Source of the DNA: Solwaraspora sp. WMMD791 | GTDB lineage: Bacteria > Actinomycetota > Actinomycetes > Mycobacteriales > Micromonosporaceae | Length of the DNA stretch: 64,000 nucleotides | Reading direction: 5' to 3' | NCBI RefSeq assembly: GCF_029581195.1 | Contig: NZ_CP120737.1 | Location: 4,565,001-4,629,000 of the forward strand | Shown: in pieces, positions 16,355-24,482 of the stretch | Numbering within the stretch: position 1 is the first letter of the stretch | How the letters are laid out: every line of letters begins with the position of its first letter | Made by a program: the position numbers and the translations under genes | The notes under the pieces: generated by a model | What the model was told of the DNA's origin: nothing | The model's database searches: none | The model's input: the letters and a program-made list of their open reading frames with translations, nothing else

Positions 16355-17086
16355 TCAGTCGTCGGCATCGAGGCGCTGACGGTACGCCTGAAGCTGGTCA
16401 CCGTCACGGGTGCGCCAGCACGGTCCGAGCTCCCAGCCGAGCCGTTCGTAGAAGCCCGTCGCTCCGGCCGACCCGACCGGGGTGACCAGCTCGGCCTCCG
16501 CCGCGCCGGCGCACCGGGCATCCTCGACGAACCGGCGGACGAGTTCCGCACCGATTCCGCTGCCCCGCCACTGTGGCTGCACCGCCACCGCGACCATCAC
16601 CGCGACCTGCGGATTGTCGGCCGGCCCGGTTGCTGGGGCCGGCTGGCCGGACCGGCGTTGCGCGATCTGGCGGGCCCAGGGAACAGCCCGGGAGGACAGC
16701 TGGCGGGCCAGCCCGGGGCGGCGGACCAACGCACCAGCGCCGGCTGCCGACAGTGCGGCCAGCGCCCGCCGATCGGCGAACAGCGCCGCCATGTGGGCGG
16801 CCTGGTCGGTGGTGCCCAGCAGGAATCCGACAACGTCATCGTGGGGTGTCGTCGGGTCGGTGACCACGTAGCCGACGCCGTGCCGGGAGTCGAGGTAGGT
16901 GCGGTGCCAGCGGCGGACGAACCCCGTTCCGAGTGACGGGAAGAGACCGACCGGCAGGAACTCCACATGCGTACGGGCCGTGGCCGGCAGGTCGGCGTAC
17001 CCGGCCGGCCGCACGACGGCTCCGCTGCGGCCCGACCTCGTCACCTCGGCGCGGGATCGCGACAGGGTATTGGAGGTGCCTACCAT
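16355..17086 (-). CDS. GNAT-family N-acetyltransferase
   Basis: 243 residues. The acetyl-CoA pyrophosphate loop is 'VAVQPQWRGSGIGAELVRRF' (about residues 166-185), and the C-terminus has 'GATGFYERLGWEL', both typical of GNAT. A N-terminal 'VVRPAGYADLPATARTHVEF' opens the fold. A 60-residue insertion rich in Arg and Ala separates the halves. Substrate unknown. The start at 17086 has no clear ribosome site; a GTG about 24 codons later is an alternative. Confidence 0.8.
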   Translation of the reverse strand: MVGTSNTLSRSRAEVTRSGRSGAVVRPAGYADLPATARTHVEFLPVGLFPSLGTGFVRRWHRTYLDSRHGVGYVVTDPTTPHDDVVGFLLGTTDQAAHMAALFADRRALAALSAAGAGALVRRPGLARQLSSRAVPWARQIAQRRSGQPAPATGPADNPQVAVMVAVAVQPQWRGSGIGAELVRRFVEDARCAGAAEAELVTPVGSAGATGFYERLGWELGPCWRTRDGDQLQAYRQRLDADD

Positions 17087-17150
17087 GACCGATGGTTACC
17101 CGCCGTCAGGGCGGTCATACCGGGACGGGAACGGCCCGCTTCCGACGAGG

Positions 17151-17951
17151 TCAGACCCGCAGGTCGAGGAGCAGGGCGCGGTGGTCGGAAACTTCCGGCT
17201 GACGCACGATTTCGAAGCGTTCGACGACGGCGACGTCGGAGACGAGCAGATAGCTCGCGTGCCGGACCGGCTTCGGATAATGCGACGTACGGGTGTCGGC
17301 CGTGCCGACCAGGTCAGTCAGCCCGATATCGCGCAGTACGTCGAACGTCGCGCTGTCGGGCAGCAGGTTGAAGTCCCCGCACACGACCACCAGATCGTCC
17401 GGGTCGCGTACCCGCTGGACCAGCTCGGCCAGCCTTACCGCCTGGGCCCGGCGCGCCGGGGTGTCCACCTTGCCGGCCGGGTCACGCAGGCCGTGCACCT
17501 GCACCACCCAGACCCGCCGGCCGTCGGCGCGGCCGACTGTGCCGACGGCGAGCGCCACTCGTGGACGGTCGGCGACCGTCCACTCGGCGTGCTCGACGAA
17601 CGCCCCGTGCACGAAGGCGGAGTCGACACCGACGACGGGCAGCCGCTCGGCGACCACCGTCGCGACGCCGAAGTCCTGCCGATGGCGGGCACCCGTCCCG
17701 TCGGTCACCGGTCCGGTGTCACTGGTGAGGAAGAACGCCTGGTGCCGGGGCAGTACGGCGCGAACGTCGTCGAACAGGTTTGCGCGCTGCGGCAGGTCTC
17801 GTTCACCGTCGCTGAAGCGGGTCCAGCCGGTCAGGCCCGGCGTCCGGGTCACCTCCTGCAGGCAGACGACGTCGGCCGCGCAGTCGGACAGCCAGGGCAG
17901 CAACTCCTCGGCCTGCGCCCCACCCCACGCGTTCACACTCACGATCCGCAT
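17151..17951 (-). CDS. Endonuclease/exonuclease/phosphatase family protein
   Basis: 266 residues. N-terminal 'IVSVNAWGG' and 'DVVCLQEV' supply the Asn and metal-binding Glu; 'VVVCGDFNLLPDS' holds the GDFN motif; 'SDHRALLLDL' holds the closing SDH. This full set is the DNase I-like EEP fold, a Mg-dependent phosphodiesterase or phosphatase. No signal peptide, so cytosolic. It lies 9 bases after a truncated methyltransferase frame on the same strand. Confidence 0.9.
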   Translation of the reverse strand: MRIVSVNAWGGAQAEELLPWLSDCAADVVCLQEVTRTPGLTGWTRFSDGERDLPQRANLFDDVRAVLPRHQAFFLTSDTGPVTDGTGARHRQDFGVATVVAERLPVVGVDSAFVHGAFVEHAEWTVADRPRVALAVGTVGRADGRRVWVVQVHGLRDPAGKVDTPARRAQAVRLAELVQRVRDPDDLVVVCGDFNLLPDSATFDVLRDIGLTDLVGTADTRTSHYPKPVRHASYLLVSDVAVVERFEIVRQPEVSDHRALLLDLRV

Positions 17952-17960
17952 CGTGGCCCG

Positions 17961-18494
17961 TCAAACGACGGCGCGGGTCGCGACGACACTGACGAAAGCA
18001 CTGGACCTGCCGGACTCGAACCTGCCGTCGTAGTGGTCCAACTTCTCGATGTGCCAGCCGGTGAGCAACCGACGGATGTACTGCTCATCGAAGAAATGCC
18101 GGACATGGCCGTTGAGGCTGAAGATCCGAGGGCCGAACTGCTCGCCCTTCCCGTAGGCCGGGTCGGCGGTCGACTTGACACAGAAGACCAGGATGCCGCC
18201 GGGCCGCAGCACCCTGCCGATCTCATCGAACACGTGCTGGGTGGTCGGCTCGATGAAATAGTGCAGCGCGAGGTGCGAGTAGACCCCGTCGAAGCGGTCG
18301 GTGGCGAACGGGAGGCCCGTGGCGACATCGTGTACGCGGAGTTCGGTCACTGCCGCGTCCGGCTGACCCGATCGTTCCGGTACGCGGGCCCGTGCCAGCC
18401 GGATCGCTTCCGACGAGAGGTCCACCCCGGTGACGTGGTAGCCGGCCTGTGCGATCGCCTGCAGGTCGTGGCCCTGCCCGAGGCATGCCAGCTA
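17961..18494 (-). pseudogene. Class I SAM methyltransferase, N-terminally truncated
   Basis: Residues of the SAM fold are readable: 'LACLGQGHDLQAIAQAGYHVTGVDLS' type motif I-II region, then 'LPFATDRFDGVYSHLALHYF', 'EIGRVLRPGGILVF' and a C-terminal half. In the same frame a TAG at 18492-18494 directly precedes 'LACLGQGHD', where intact relatives have VLDLACGxGxD with 30-40 residues before it. The largest possible product (154 aa from 18425) lacks motif I and could not bind SAM normally. Hence a gene remnant. Confidence 0.7.
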
Positions 18495-18975
18495 TCCCAG
18501 GGTGCTGGTCAGGGAGGGGTTCGACGCTCAGCAGGTGACCTCCGTCGGCAGGTGACTGGTGATGCCGTGCCTGAGGAGATTATCAGCGAGCCCAGAGTGC
18601 CCGGATGGCGTCGCGCGCGTGGCAGGGCCCAGGACGGTGCAGGGGCTGACGTACCCGGTGCTGCCGGGTGGAATCCGGCTTTCGGCCGAACCTGGGCCGT
18701 GTCTGCACAACGCCGTTGATTCCGGGTTTGGTGCTGAATACTTCCTCCTGCGGTACACCGGCAATTCTTGTGACGAATATTGCCAAGTTCGGTTTGAATG
18801 ACCGGGGGACTCACCGAGGTTACGTCGCTCAACGTATTTACATCCTTGCTTCGTGCTGCGGACGCTGTTAGCCTCTGTCCACGGCCCGATCGGGGGTGGC
18901 CAGTGGTTTTCAGTGACCTGATTTACGCAAGCTGGGAAGTCTCGATCACAAAGCTGGGACGTTCATGTCAATCAC
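18495..18975. other. Gene-free stretch between methyltransferase remnant and MFS gene
   Basis: 480 bases. Short frames exist on both strands but none has a ribosome site, a family signature or consistent codon use. The last 100 bases, lower in GC, presumably hold the promoter of the exporter/peptidase/RiPP genes; no clear -35/-10 pair stands out. Confidence 0.5.
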
Positions 18976-20298
18976 GTGGTGTTGCTGATGTCAGCCGCAT
19001 CCATGGCGGGCGAATCGTCGGCCGAGACCATTAGGAAGCGGGATTTCCGGCTCTATTGGATTGCTGGAGCCGTCGATCAGCTCGGGTCGCAGACCTCCGG
19101 CATCGTCTTTCCACTGGTGACCTTGGCGATCACTGGTTCGCCGGCGGCCGCCGGCCTGGTCGGTGCGGCGGCCCTGGTCGGTCGGCTGGTCGCCGCACCA
19201 GCGGCCGGCGTACTGGCCGACCGTCTACCCCGCAAGGTCATGATGGTGACATCCCTGCTGGTGGCGGGCGCAGTCATGGGCGGGCTGTTCGTCGGGGTCG
19301 CCACCGGCGCCGCCACGCTCGCGGTGCTCGTCGGCGCGGCCTTCGTCGAAGGATTGGCGCAGAGCGGGTACGAGGCCGCCGGTGCCGGTGCCATCCGGCG
19401 GGTGCTGCCCGCCGACGACAAACGGGCGCTCTCAAGATTGGAGGCCCGCAATCATGCCGTACAGATCGTGGGTCCGGTCTTTGGCGGCGCGCTTTATCAA
19501 ATCGGCCGCTGGGTTCCATTCCTGGTGGACGCGGTCTCGTACGTGGTGTCCGCACTGCTGGTGTCGGCGATCCGTACCGATCTGACGCCGACCCGCAGCG
19601 AGCGCACGTCGTTTCTCGCCGACCTGCGCGACGGCCTGCGGTTCGTATGGAACCAGCCGTTCCTAAGATTCGTGACAATCTGGGCCGCCGGGATCAATTT
19701 CACCTTCGGGGCCCTGATCTATTTCGCGATCCTCACCGCTGGTCGGGAAGGTGCGCCGGCCGCGTCGATCGGATTGATTCTCACCGTCGCCAGCGTCGGC
19801 GGTCTGACCGGTGCGCTGGCCGCGCCGGCGGTGTTCAGCCGGGTCCGGCCCATGACCGTCGTCGTGGTCGCATCCTGGGCGATGGTGGCGCTGGTGGTGG
19901 CGTTGTCCCAGGCCCGGCAGACCTGGACGTACGGTCTGCTGTTCGGCCTGGTGTTCCTGCTCAGCCCGCTGCTCGGGGTGATCTTCCAGGCGCGGGTCAT
20001 CGCGCTCACACCGGACGAGCTGCAGGGCCGGGTGGGCACCGTGATGGGTACCGCCGGTGAGGTGCTGCAGACCCCGGCACCACTACTGGCCGGGCTGCTG
20101 GTCGCCTGGTACAGCCCGACGGCGGTCGCGTTGATCTTCGCGGCCGCGCTGGCCGCTCTGGCCACGTACACCACGGTCAACCTGCGGCAGCTGCGGGCCG
20201 GCGCGGACGAAGAAGAGGTCGAGCCCGAGCCCGAGTCGGAGCCGGAGTCCGGGTCCGGGACACAGCCGGAGTCACAGGTCGAGGAGGCACGTCGATGA
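18976..20298 (+). CDS. MFS exporter (EntS-like), in RiPP cluster
   Basis: About 440 residues with 12 hydrophobic segments. 'GVLADRLPRKVMMVTS' is the MFS loop 2-3 motif, and 'DFRLYWIAGAVDQLGSQ' is typical of the DHA3/EntS-type exporters of peptides and siderophores. The C-terminal tail is a EPEPESEPESGSG low-complexity run. Start is uncertain: GTG 18976, ATG 18988 or ATG 19003 are all in frame. Its stop overlaps the S9 peptidase ATG (ATGA), so they are co-translated. Beside a RiPP precursor, export of the finished peptide is the likely role. Confidence 0.85.
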   Translation: MVLLMSAASMAGESSAETIRKRDFRLYWIAGAVDQLGSQTSGIVFPLVTLAITGSPAAAGLVGAAALVGRLVAAPAAGVLADRLPRKVMMVTSLLVAGAVMGGLFVGVATGAATLAVLVGAAFVEGLAQSGYEAAGAGAIRRVLPADDKRALSRLEARNHAVQIVGPVFGGALYQIGRWVPFLVDAVSYVVSALLVSAIRTDLTPTRSERTSFLADLRDGLRFVWNQPFLRFVTIWAAGINFTFGALIYFAILTAGREGAPAASIGLILTVASVGGLTGALAAPAVFSRVRPMTVVVVASWAMVALVVALSQARQTWTYGLLFGLVFLLSPLLGVIFQARVIALTPDELQGRVGTVMGTAGEVLQTPAPLLAGLLVAWYSPTAVALIFAAALAALATYTTVNLRQLRAGADEEEVEPEPESEPESGSGTQPESQVEEARR

Positions 20299-22154
20299 GT
20301 CGCGAGTACCGGCTGTTCTACCCGGCGCTGCCGGTCGTCGCCGAACACGCACCGCACCGGCTGGTCTACGTCGGTGACGCCGACGGGCGGTGCCAGATCT
20401 TCGCCTGGGACCGCCGGGCCGGTGCCCTGACCCAGCTGACCGACCGGCCGACCGGCACGATCCGGGCCGCGCTCGACCCGGCCGGTGAGACCGTGTGGTG
20501 GTTCGACGACGACCTGGCCGGGGTCGGTGTCTGGCGTACCACCGATTTTCCCGACAGCCCTGCCGCGACGACGCCGGCATCCGCCGCAGCCGGCCCGGCG
20601 GAGGGCACGGCGGCGGCGTCGGTGCCGGCGCTGCCCGGAGTGGCACCCGCCCGGCACGCGGGCATCGCGATGGCCGACGACGGCACCGCCCTGGTCGGGC
20701 TCGCCGACGACGACGGCCTGACGCTGCACCGCCGGGAGCCGGACGGCCGGATCACCGAGGTGACCCGGATCGACGGGTACGCGTACCTGGTCGACCTGGA
20801 TCCGTCGGGTGAGCTCGCTGTGGTCGGCGCGGACGCGGCGGCACCCGACGCGGTCACCGTCCTGGACCGCGACGGTACGCCGGTCGGCCGGATCGCCGGC
20901 CGTACCGGTCGGCGGGTCTGGGCGCTGGGCTTCGCCCCCGGCGGTGGTGTGGCCAGGTTGCTGCTGGTGATCGAGTCCGACGGGCGGTACTGCCCGGCGA
21001 CCTGGACCGCCGACGGCGGACTGACCACCTACGACTGGTGCTGGTACGACACCGAGATCACCGCGAGCTGGTTCCCGGACGGGCGGCGCATCCTCATCCG
21101 GCAGGACCGGTACGCGCGGACGGTTCTGCACGAGGCGGACCTCACCGCCCGTACCAGTGTGGTGTCGCCGACCCCGGCCGGCAGCGTGCTCGACGCGGCG
21201 GTCTGGCCCGACGGCGAGATCGTCTACATCTGGACGGATTCGCTGACGCCGCCGCAGCTGCGGTCGGCGGGCGGAGTGCGGCTGCCCGACGGTGGGGCCG
21301 AACCGGATCCTGCCGCGGCGGCACCGGTGGACGACTACCAGCGTCGCGAGCTGTGGGTGCCGGGTCCGGGCGGGCGGATCCACGTCCTGCTGACCGTGCC
21401 GAACGACGGTCGCACCACCCATCCGGCCGTCTTCCTGGTCCACGGCGGGCCGTCCCAGCATGCCCGGGACGCCTACGACCCGCTGGTGGAGGTGCTGGCC
21501 AGCACCGGATGCGCGGTGGTGCGGGTCAACTACCGGGGGTCCAGCGGCTACGGCTCGGCCTGGCGCAACGACTTCAGCGACGGGGTCGGGCTGACCCAGA
21601 TCGCCGACCTGGCGGCGGTCCGCGAACACCTGGTGACGGCCGGCACCATCGAGTCCGGTCGGGTCGCCCTGTGGGGTACGTCGTGGGGTGGCTACCTGAC
21701 GCTGCTGGCCCTCGGGGTGCAGCCGCAGCTGTGGCGGCTGGGGGTGGCGATCAGCCCGGTCGCCGACTACGTCGCCGCCTTCCACGCTGCCTCGCCGGCG
21801 GTCCAGGCCCTGGACGTGACGCTGTTCGGTGGCAGCCCGCAGCAGGTGCCTCAGGCGTACGCCCGGTCGTCGCCGGTGACCTACGTCGACCAGGTCCGGG
21901 CGCCGGTGCTGCTCGCCGTCTCCAGCGACGACGTGCGCTGCCCGCCGGAGCCGGTGGAGCGGTACGCGGGTCTGCTCGCGGCGCGGCGGGTGCCGCACCA
22001 GGTGGTCCGGCGGCGGGCCGGGCACGACGACTTCGACGCGCGCAGCCATCTCGCGTTGATGCAGACCGTGCTGCTGTTCATGCAGCGGCACTTCGACGGC
22101 GTGCAGGAGGAGGGAACCCCGGTCGCGCTTGCGATGGCCAGGCCGGTCGGTTGA
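20295..22154 (+). CDS. S9 family prolyl oligopeptidase, probable leader protease of the RiPP cluster
   Basis: 619 residues. The N-terminal 330 residues are a beta-propeller with repeats such as 'GDADGRCQIFAWDRRAG' and 'DPAGETVWWFDDD'. The C-terminal alpha/beta-hydrolase domain has 'VFLVHGGPSQHARDAYDP', nucleophile Ser in WGTSWGGYLTL, Asp in VSSDDVRCPPE and His in RAGHDDFD, so the triad is complete. There is no signal peptide, so cytosolic. S9 enzymes cut short peptides, which fits removal of a leader from the 33-residue precursor encoded next. Translationally coupled to the exporter. Confidence 0.88.
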   Translation: MSREYRLFYPALPVVAEHAPHRLVYVGDADGRCQIFAWDRRAGALTQLTDRPTGTIRAALDPAGETVWWFDDDLAGVGVWRTTDFPDSPAATTPASAAAGPAEGTAAASVPALPGVAPARHAGIAMADDGTALVGLADDDGLTLHRREPDGRITEVTRIDGYAYLVDLDPSGELAVVGADAAAPDAVTVLDRDGTPVGRIAGRTGRRVWALGFAPGGGVARLLLVIESDGRYCPATWTADGGLTTYDWCWYDTEITASWFPDGRRILIRQDRYARTVLHEADLTARTSVVSPTPAGSVLDAAVWPDGEIVYIWTDSLTPPQLRSAGGVRLPDGGAEPDPAAAAPVDDYQRRELWVPGPGGRIHVLLTVPNDGRTTHPAVFLVHGGPSQHARDAYDPLVEVLASTGCAVVRVNYRGSSGYGSAWRNDFSDGVGLTQIADLAAVREHLVTAGTIESGRVALWGTSWGGYLTLLALGVQPQLWRLGVAISPVADYVAAFHAASPAVQALDVTLFGGSPQQVPQAYARSSPVTYVDQVRAPVLLAVSSDDVRCPPEPVERYAGLLAARRVPHQVVRRRAGHDDFDARSHLALMQTVLLFMQRHFDGVQEEGTPVALAMARPVG

Positions 22155-22207
22155 CCCGACTCCCGCACGTTGACAGGTCCATGTCGATCGGAGGGGAGGT
22201 GAACAGC

Positions 22208-22309
22208 ATGCGGAAGAACGTTGTCGAGAACGACCCGATCAACGGCAACCGCGACCAGCTTCGCAGCGCGGGCATCCAGGTCACGGTCACGGTCAAGATC
22301 AAGTTCTGA
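22208..22309 (+). CDS. RiPP precursor peptide candidate, 33 residues
   Basis: ATG 22208 is preceded by a very strong ribosome site (CGGAGGGGAGGTG). The peptide starts MRKNVVENDPINGNRDQ and ends QVTVTVKIKF. A polar, charged N-terminal part of about 22 residues is leader-like; the last nine residues alternate beta-branched and polar or charged residues and form a core-like segment. It sits 53 bases after the peptidase stop and 183 bases before the radical SAM gene, the usual place for a precursor. I know of no named family for this sequence. Function as substrate is inferred from position, size and layout. Confidence 0.65.
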   Translation: MRKNVVENDPINGNRDQLRSAGIQVTVTVKIKF

Positions 22310-22324
22310 TCCGGCCGTACGGGG

Positions 22325-22373
22325 TGGAGGCGGGCGGACCACCGCTTTCTGCCGGAGCGGCCGACCGCCTCCA
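22325..22373 (+). terminator. Hairpin between precursor and radical SAM genes
   Basis: TGGAGGCGG (22325-22333) and CCGCCTCCA (22365-22373) are perfect complements, with a further GC-rich hairpin (GGCGGAC / CGGAGC region) in the loop. It starts 16 bases after the precursor stop. Such a partial terminator commonly lets precursor mRNA exceed that of the modifying enzymes. Confidence 0.5.
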
Positions 22374-22492
22374 TCCACTGCCTGCCGGAGAGCCTCGCGC
22401 CGGAGTCTCACCGGGCGGAAGGCGCACCGCACGCGAAGCCCATCGCCGAGCGAGTCCCATCGGAACGAGTCCTACGAGGAAAAGAAGGGCAC

Positions 22493-24469
22493 ATGCGGAT
22501 CCTGCTGGTCAACATGCCGTGGTCATCGATCGATGTCCCGTCGCTGGCGTTGGGCATCCTCACCAACAGCGTCCGTCAGAAGGTGCCGGACGCACAGGTC
22601 GACGTGATGCACGCCAACCTCGACTTCGTCGACTGGGTGGTCGAGCGCACCGAGTTCGGCCTGAGCGACTACTACTACTATTCGCTGTTCACCTACTTCT
22701 CCGGCTGCGGTGACTGGGTCTTCTCCTCCGCTCTCTACGACGATCCGCAGTGGCGGGTCGACGAGTTCGTCAGTCGGGTGCAGGGCCAGATGTCCGAGCG
22801 GGACCTGAGCCGAAACCTGGAGCTGCACCGTACGGTGCCCGAGTTCGTCGCCGAGGTGGCCGCCCGCATCGTCGAGCGGGAGCCGGACATCGTCGGGTTC
22901 ACCTCGACCTTCCAGCAGAACGCCGCCGCCCTGGCCACCGCACGCGCGGTCAAGCGGCTCAACCCGCGGATCCGTACCGTGCTCGGTGGCGCCAACTGCG
23001 ACGGCGAGCAGGGCGCGGCGATGCACCGCAACTTCTCCTTCGTCGACTACGTGGTACGCGGCGAAGGCGAGGCGGCGTTCCCGAAGCTGCTGACCGCCCT
23101 GCGCGACGCGGACACCGACACCGACACGGACACCGACAGCCGGCCTGATCTGGCCGGGATCGAAGGTCTCTGCTGGGCCGACGCCGCCGGACGGCACGTG
23201 GCCAACCCGATGAGCACCGCCCCGCTGCCGCCGGCCGAGATCGTCAGCCCCGACTACACCGGTTACTTCGAGCGGTTGGCCAGCTCGCGGGCCAACCACT
23301 GGGTCGAACCCCGGCTGGTCGTCGAAGGTGCCCGGGGCTGCTGGTGGGGCGAGAAACACCACTGCACGTTCTGCGGCCTCAACGGGTCGTTCATGCAGTT
23401 CCGCAGCAAGCATCCGGGGCGGTTCTACGACGAGATCATCGAGCTGGTGCAGCGGCACCAGGTGCTGGACATGTTCGTCGTCGACAACATCCTCGACATG
23501 AGTTACGTGACCTCGCTACTGCCCCGGCTGGCCGAGTCCGGCTACGACCTGCGGCTGCAGTACGAGATCAAGTCGAACATGCGCGGCCCTCAGGTGCAGG
23601 CGCTGGCCGACGCCGGCCTGGTCAGCGTGCAGCCCGGCATCGAGAACCTGAACAGCCGGGTGCTCAAGATCATGGACAAGGGGGTGACCGGCTGCCTCAA
23701 CGTGCGGATGCTGCGCGACGCCGAGACCAGCGGCATCACCATCGCCTGGAACTACCTGTACGGCTTCCCCGGCGAGACCGACGCCGACTACCGGTCGATC
23801 ATCGAACAGATGCCGGCCCTGCACCACCTCTGCCCGGCCGACGGCAGCACCCGGATCGCCATCGAGCGGTTCAGCCCGTACTTCGTCAACCCGGCACTCG
23901 GCTTCACCGACCTGCGCCCGGCCGCCCAGTACCGGCTCATCTACGACCTGCCCGAATCCGAACTGATGGACCTGGCGTACATCTTCGACACCCCGACCCA
24001 GGGCATCGGTGAGGATGTCGGCGACGAACTGGACCGGGCCGTCACCCACTGGCAGCACGAGTACGCCCGTAGCCGGCTCACCCACCACGACCTCGGGGAC
24101 GAGATCGTGCTGGTCAGCCAGCGCCGGCACTTCGACTGGCACGTGCTGCGGCTGACCGACCCGGCCGAGATCGCCGCCTTCCGCCAACTGGACCAGCCGC
24201 ACAGCGTCGCCTCGCTGGCCCGGCGCATCGACGTACCGGAACCGGCCGTCGCCGCGCTGCTGGCCCGCTGGCGGGAACTCGGCATCGTCTTCGTCGACGC
24301 GGACCAGTTCATCCAGATCGCGCCGAAGGCGATGAACCAGGAGCTGATCCGCATCGACCACCTGCGTCAGGAGCGGGCCGCCGCGCAGGCCGAGGCGGCG
24401 TCCGCCGACGCCGTCGGGGCGGCCGGGGCCGCCGTACCGGAGCCCGTGCCCGCGCTCACCGCCGTCTGA
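22493..24469 (+). CDS. B12-binding radical SAM RiPP maturation C-methyltransferase
   Basis: 658 residues from ATG 22493 (GAAGGG upstream). Residues about 1-200 are a B12-binding-like Rossmann domain (MRILLVNMPWSSIDVPSLALG ... IVGFTSTFQQN ... VLGGANCDGEQG). The radical SAM cluster motif is C283-x7-C291-x2-C294 (GCWWGEKHHCTFCGLNG), the unusual spacing that marks the RiPP-maturation group often called rSAM_ocin_1. 'SVQPGIENLNSRVLKIMDKG' and 'WNYLYGFPGETDADY' complete the barrel. The C-terminal 130 residues look like a winged helix (SVASLARRIDVPEPAVAALLARW), possibly for leader recognition. The family is thought to methylate unactivated carbons in peptides. Upstream peptide is the probable substrate. 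A DTDTDTDTD run lies in the linker. Confidence 0.9.
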   Translation: MRILLVNMPWSSIDVPSLALGILTNSVRQKVPDAQVDVMHANLDFVDWVVERTEFGLSDYYYYSLFTYFSGCGDWVFSSALYDDPQWRVDEFVSRVQGQMSERDLSRNLELHRTVPEFVAEVAARIVEREPDIVGFTSTFQQNAAALATARAVKRLNPRIRTVLGGANCDGEQGAAMHRNFSFVDYVVRGEGEAAFPKLLTALRDADTDTDTDTDSRPDLAGIEGLCWADAAGRHVANPMSTAPLPPAEIVSPDYTGYFERLASSRANHWVEPRLVVEGARGCWWGEKHHCTFCGLNGSFMQFRSKHPGRFYDEIIELVQRHQVLDMFVVDNILDMSYVTSLLPRLAESGYDLRLQYEIKSNMRGPQVQALADAGLVSVQPGIENLNSRVLKIMDKGVTGCLNVRMLRDAETSGITIAWNYLYGFPGETDADYRSIIEQMPALHHLCPADGSTRIAIERFSPYFVNPALGFTDLRPAAQYRLIYDLPESELMDLAYIFDTPTQGIGEDVGDELDRAVTHWQHEYARSRLTHHDLGDEIVLVSQRRHFDWHVLRLTDPAEIAAFRQLDQPHSVASLARRIDVPEPAVAALLARWRELGIVFVDADQFIQIAPKAMNQELIRIDHLRQERAAAQAEAASADAVGAAGAAVPEPVPALTAV

Positions 24470-24482
24470 CAGGAGCAGGCCG

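Noticed and set aside
18559-18801. Possible 80-residue gene ending EYFLLRYTGNSCDEYCQVRFE on the plus strand
   Set aside because: No ribosome site or homology recognised; kept only as unexplained sequence in the 18495-18975 gap.
19719-22091. 790-codon open frame on the minus strand across MFS and S9 genes
   Set aside because: Antisense frame in GC-rich DNA; the plus-strand genes have complete MFS and S9 motifs and coupled starts.
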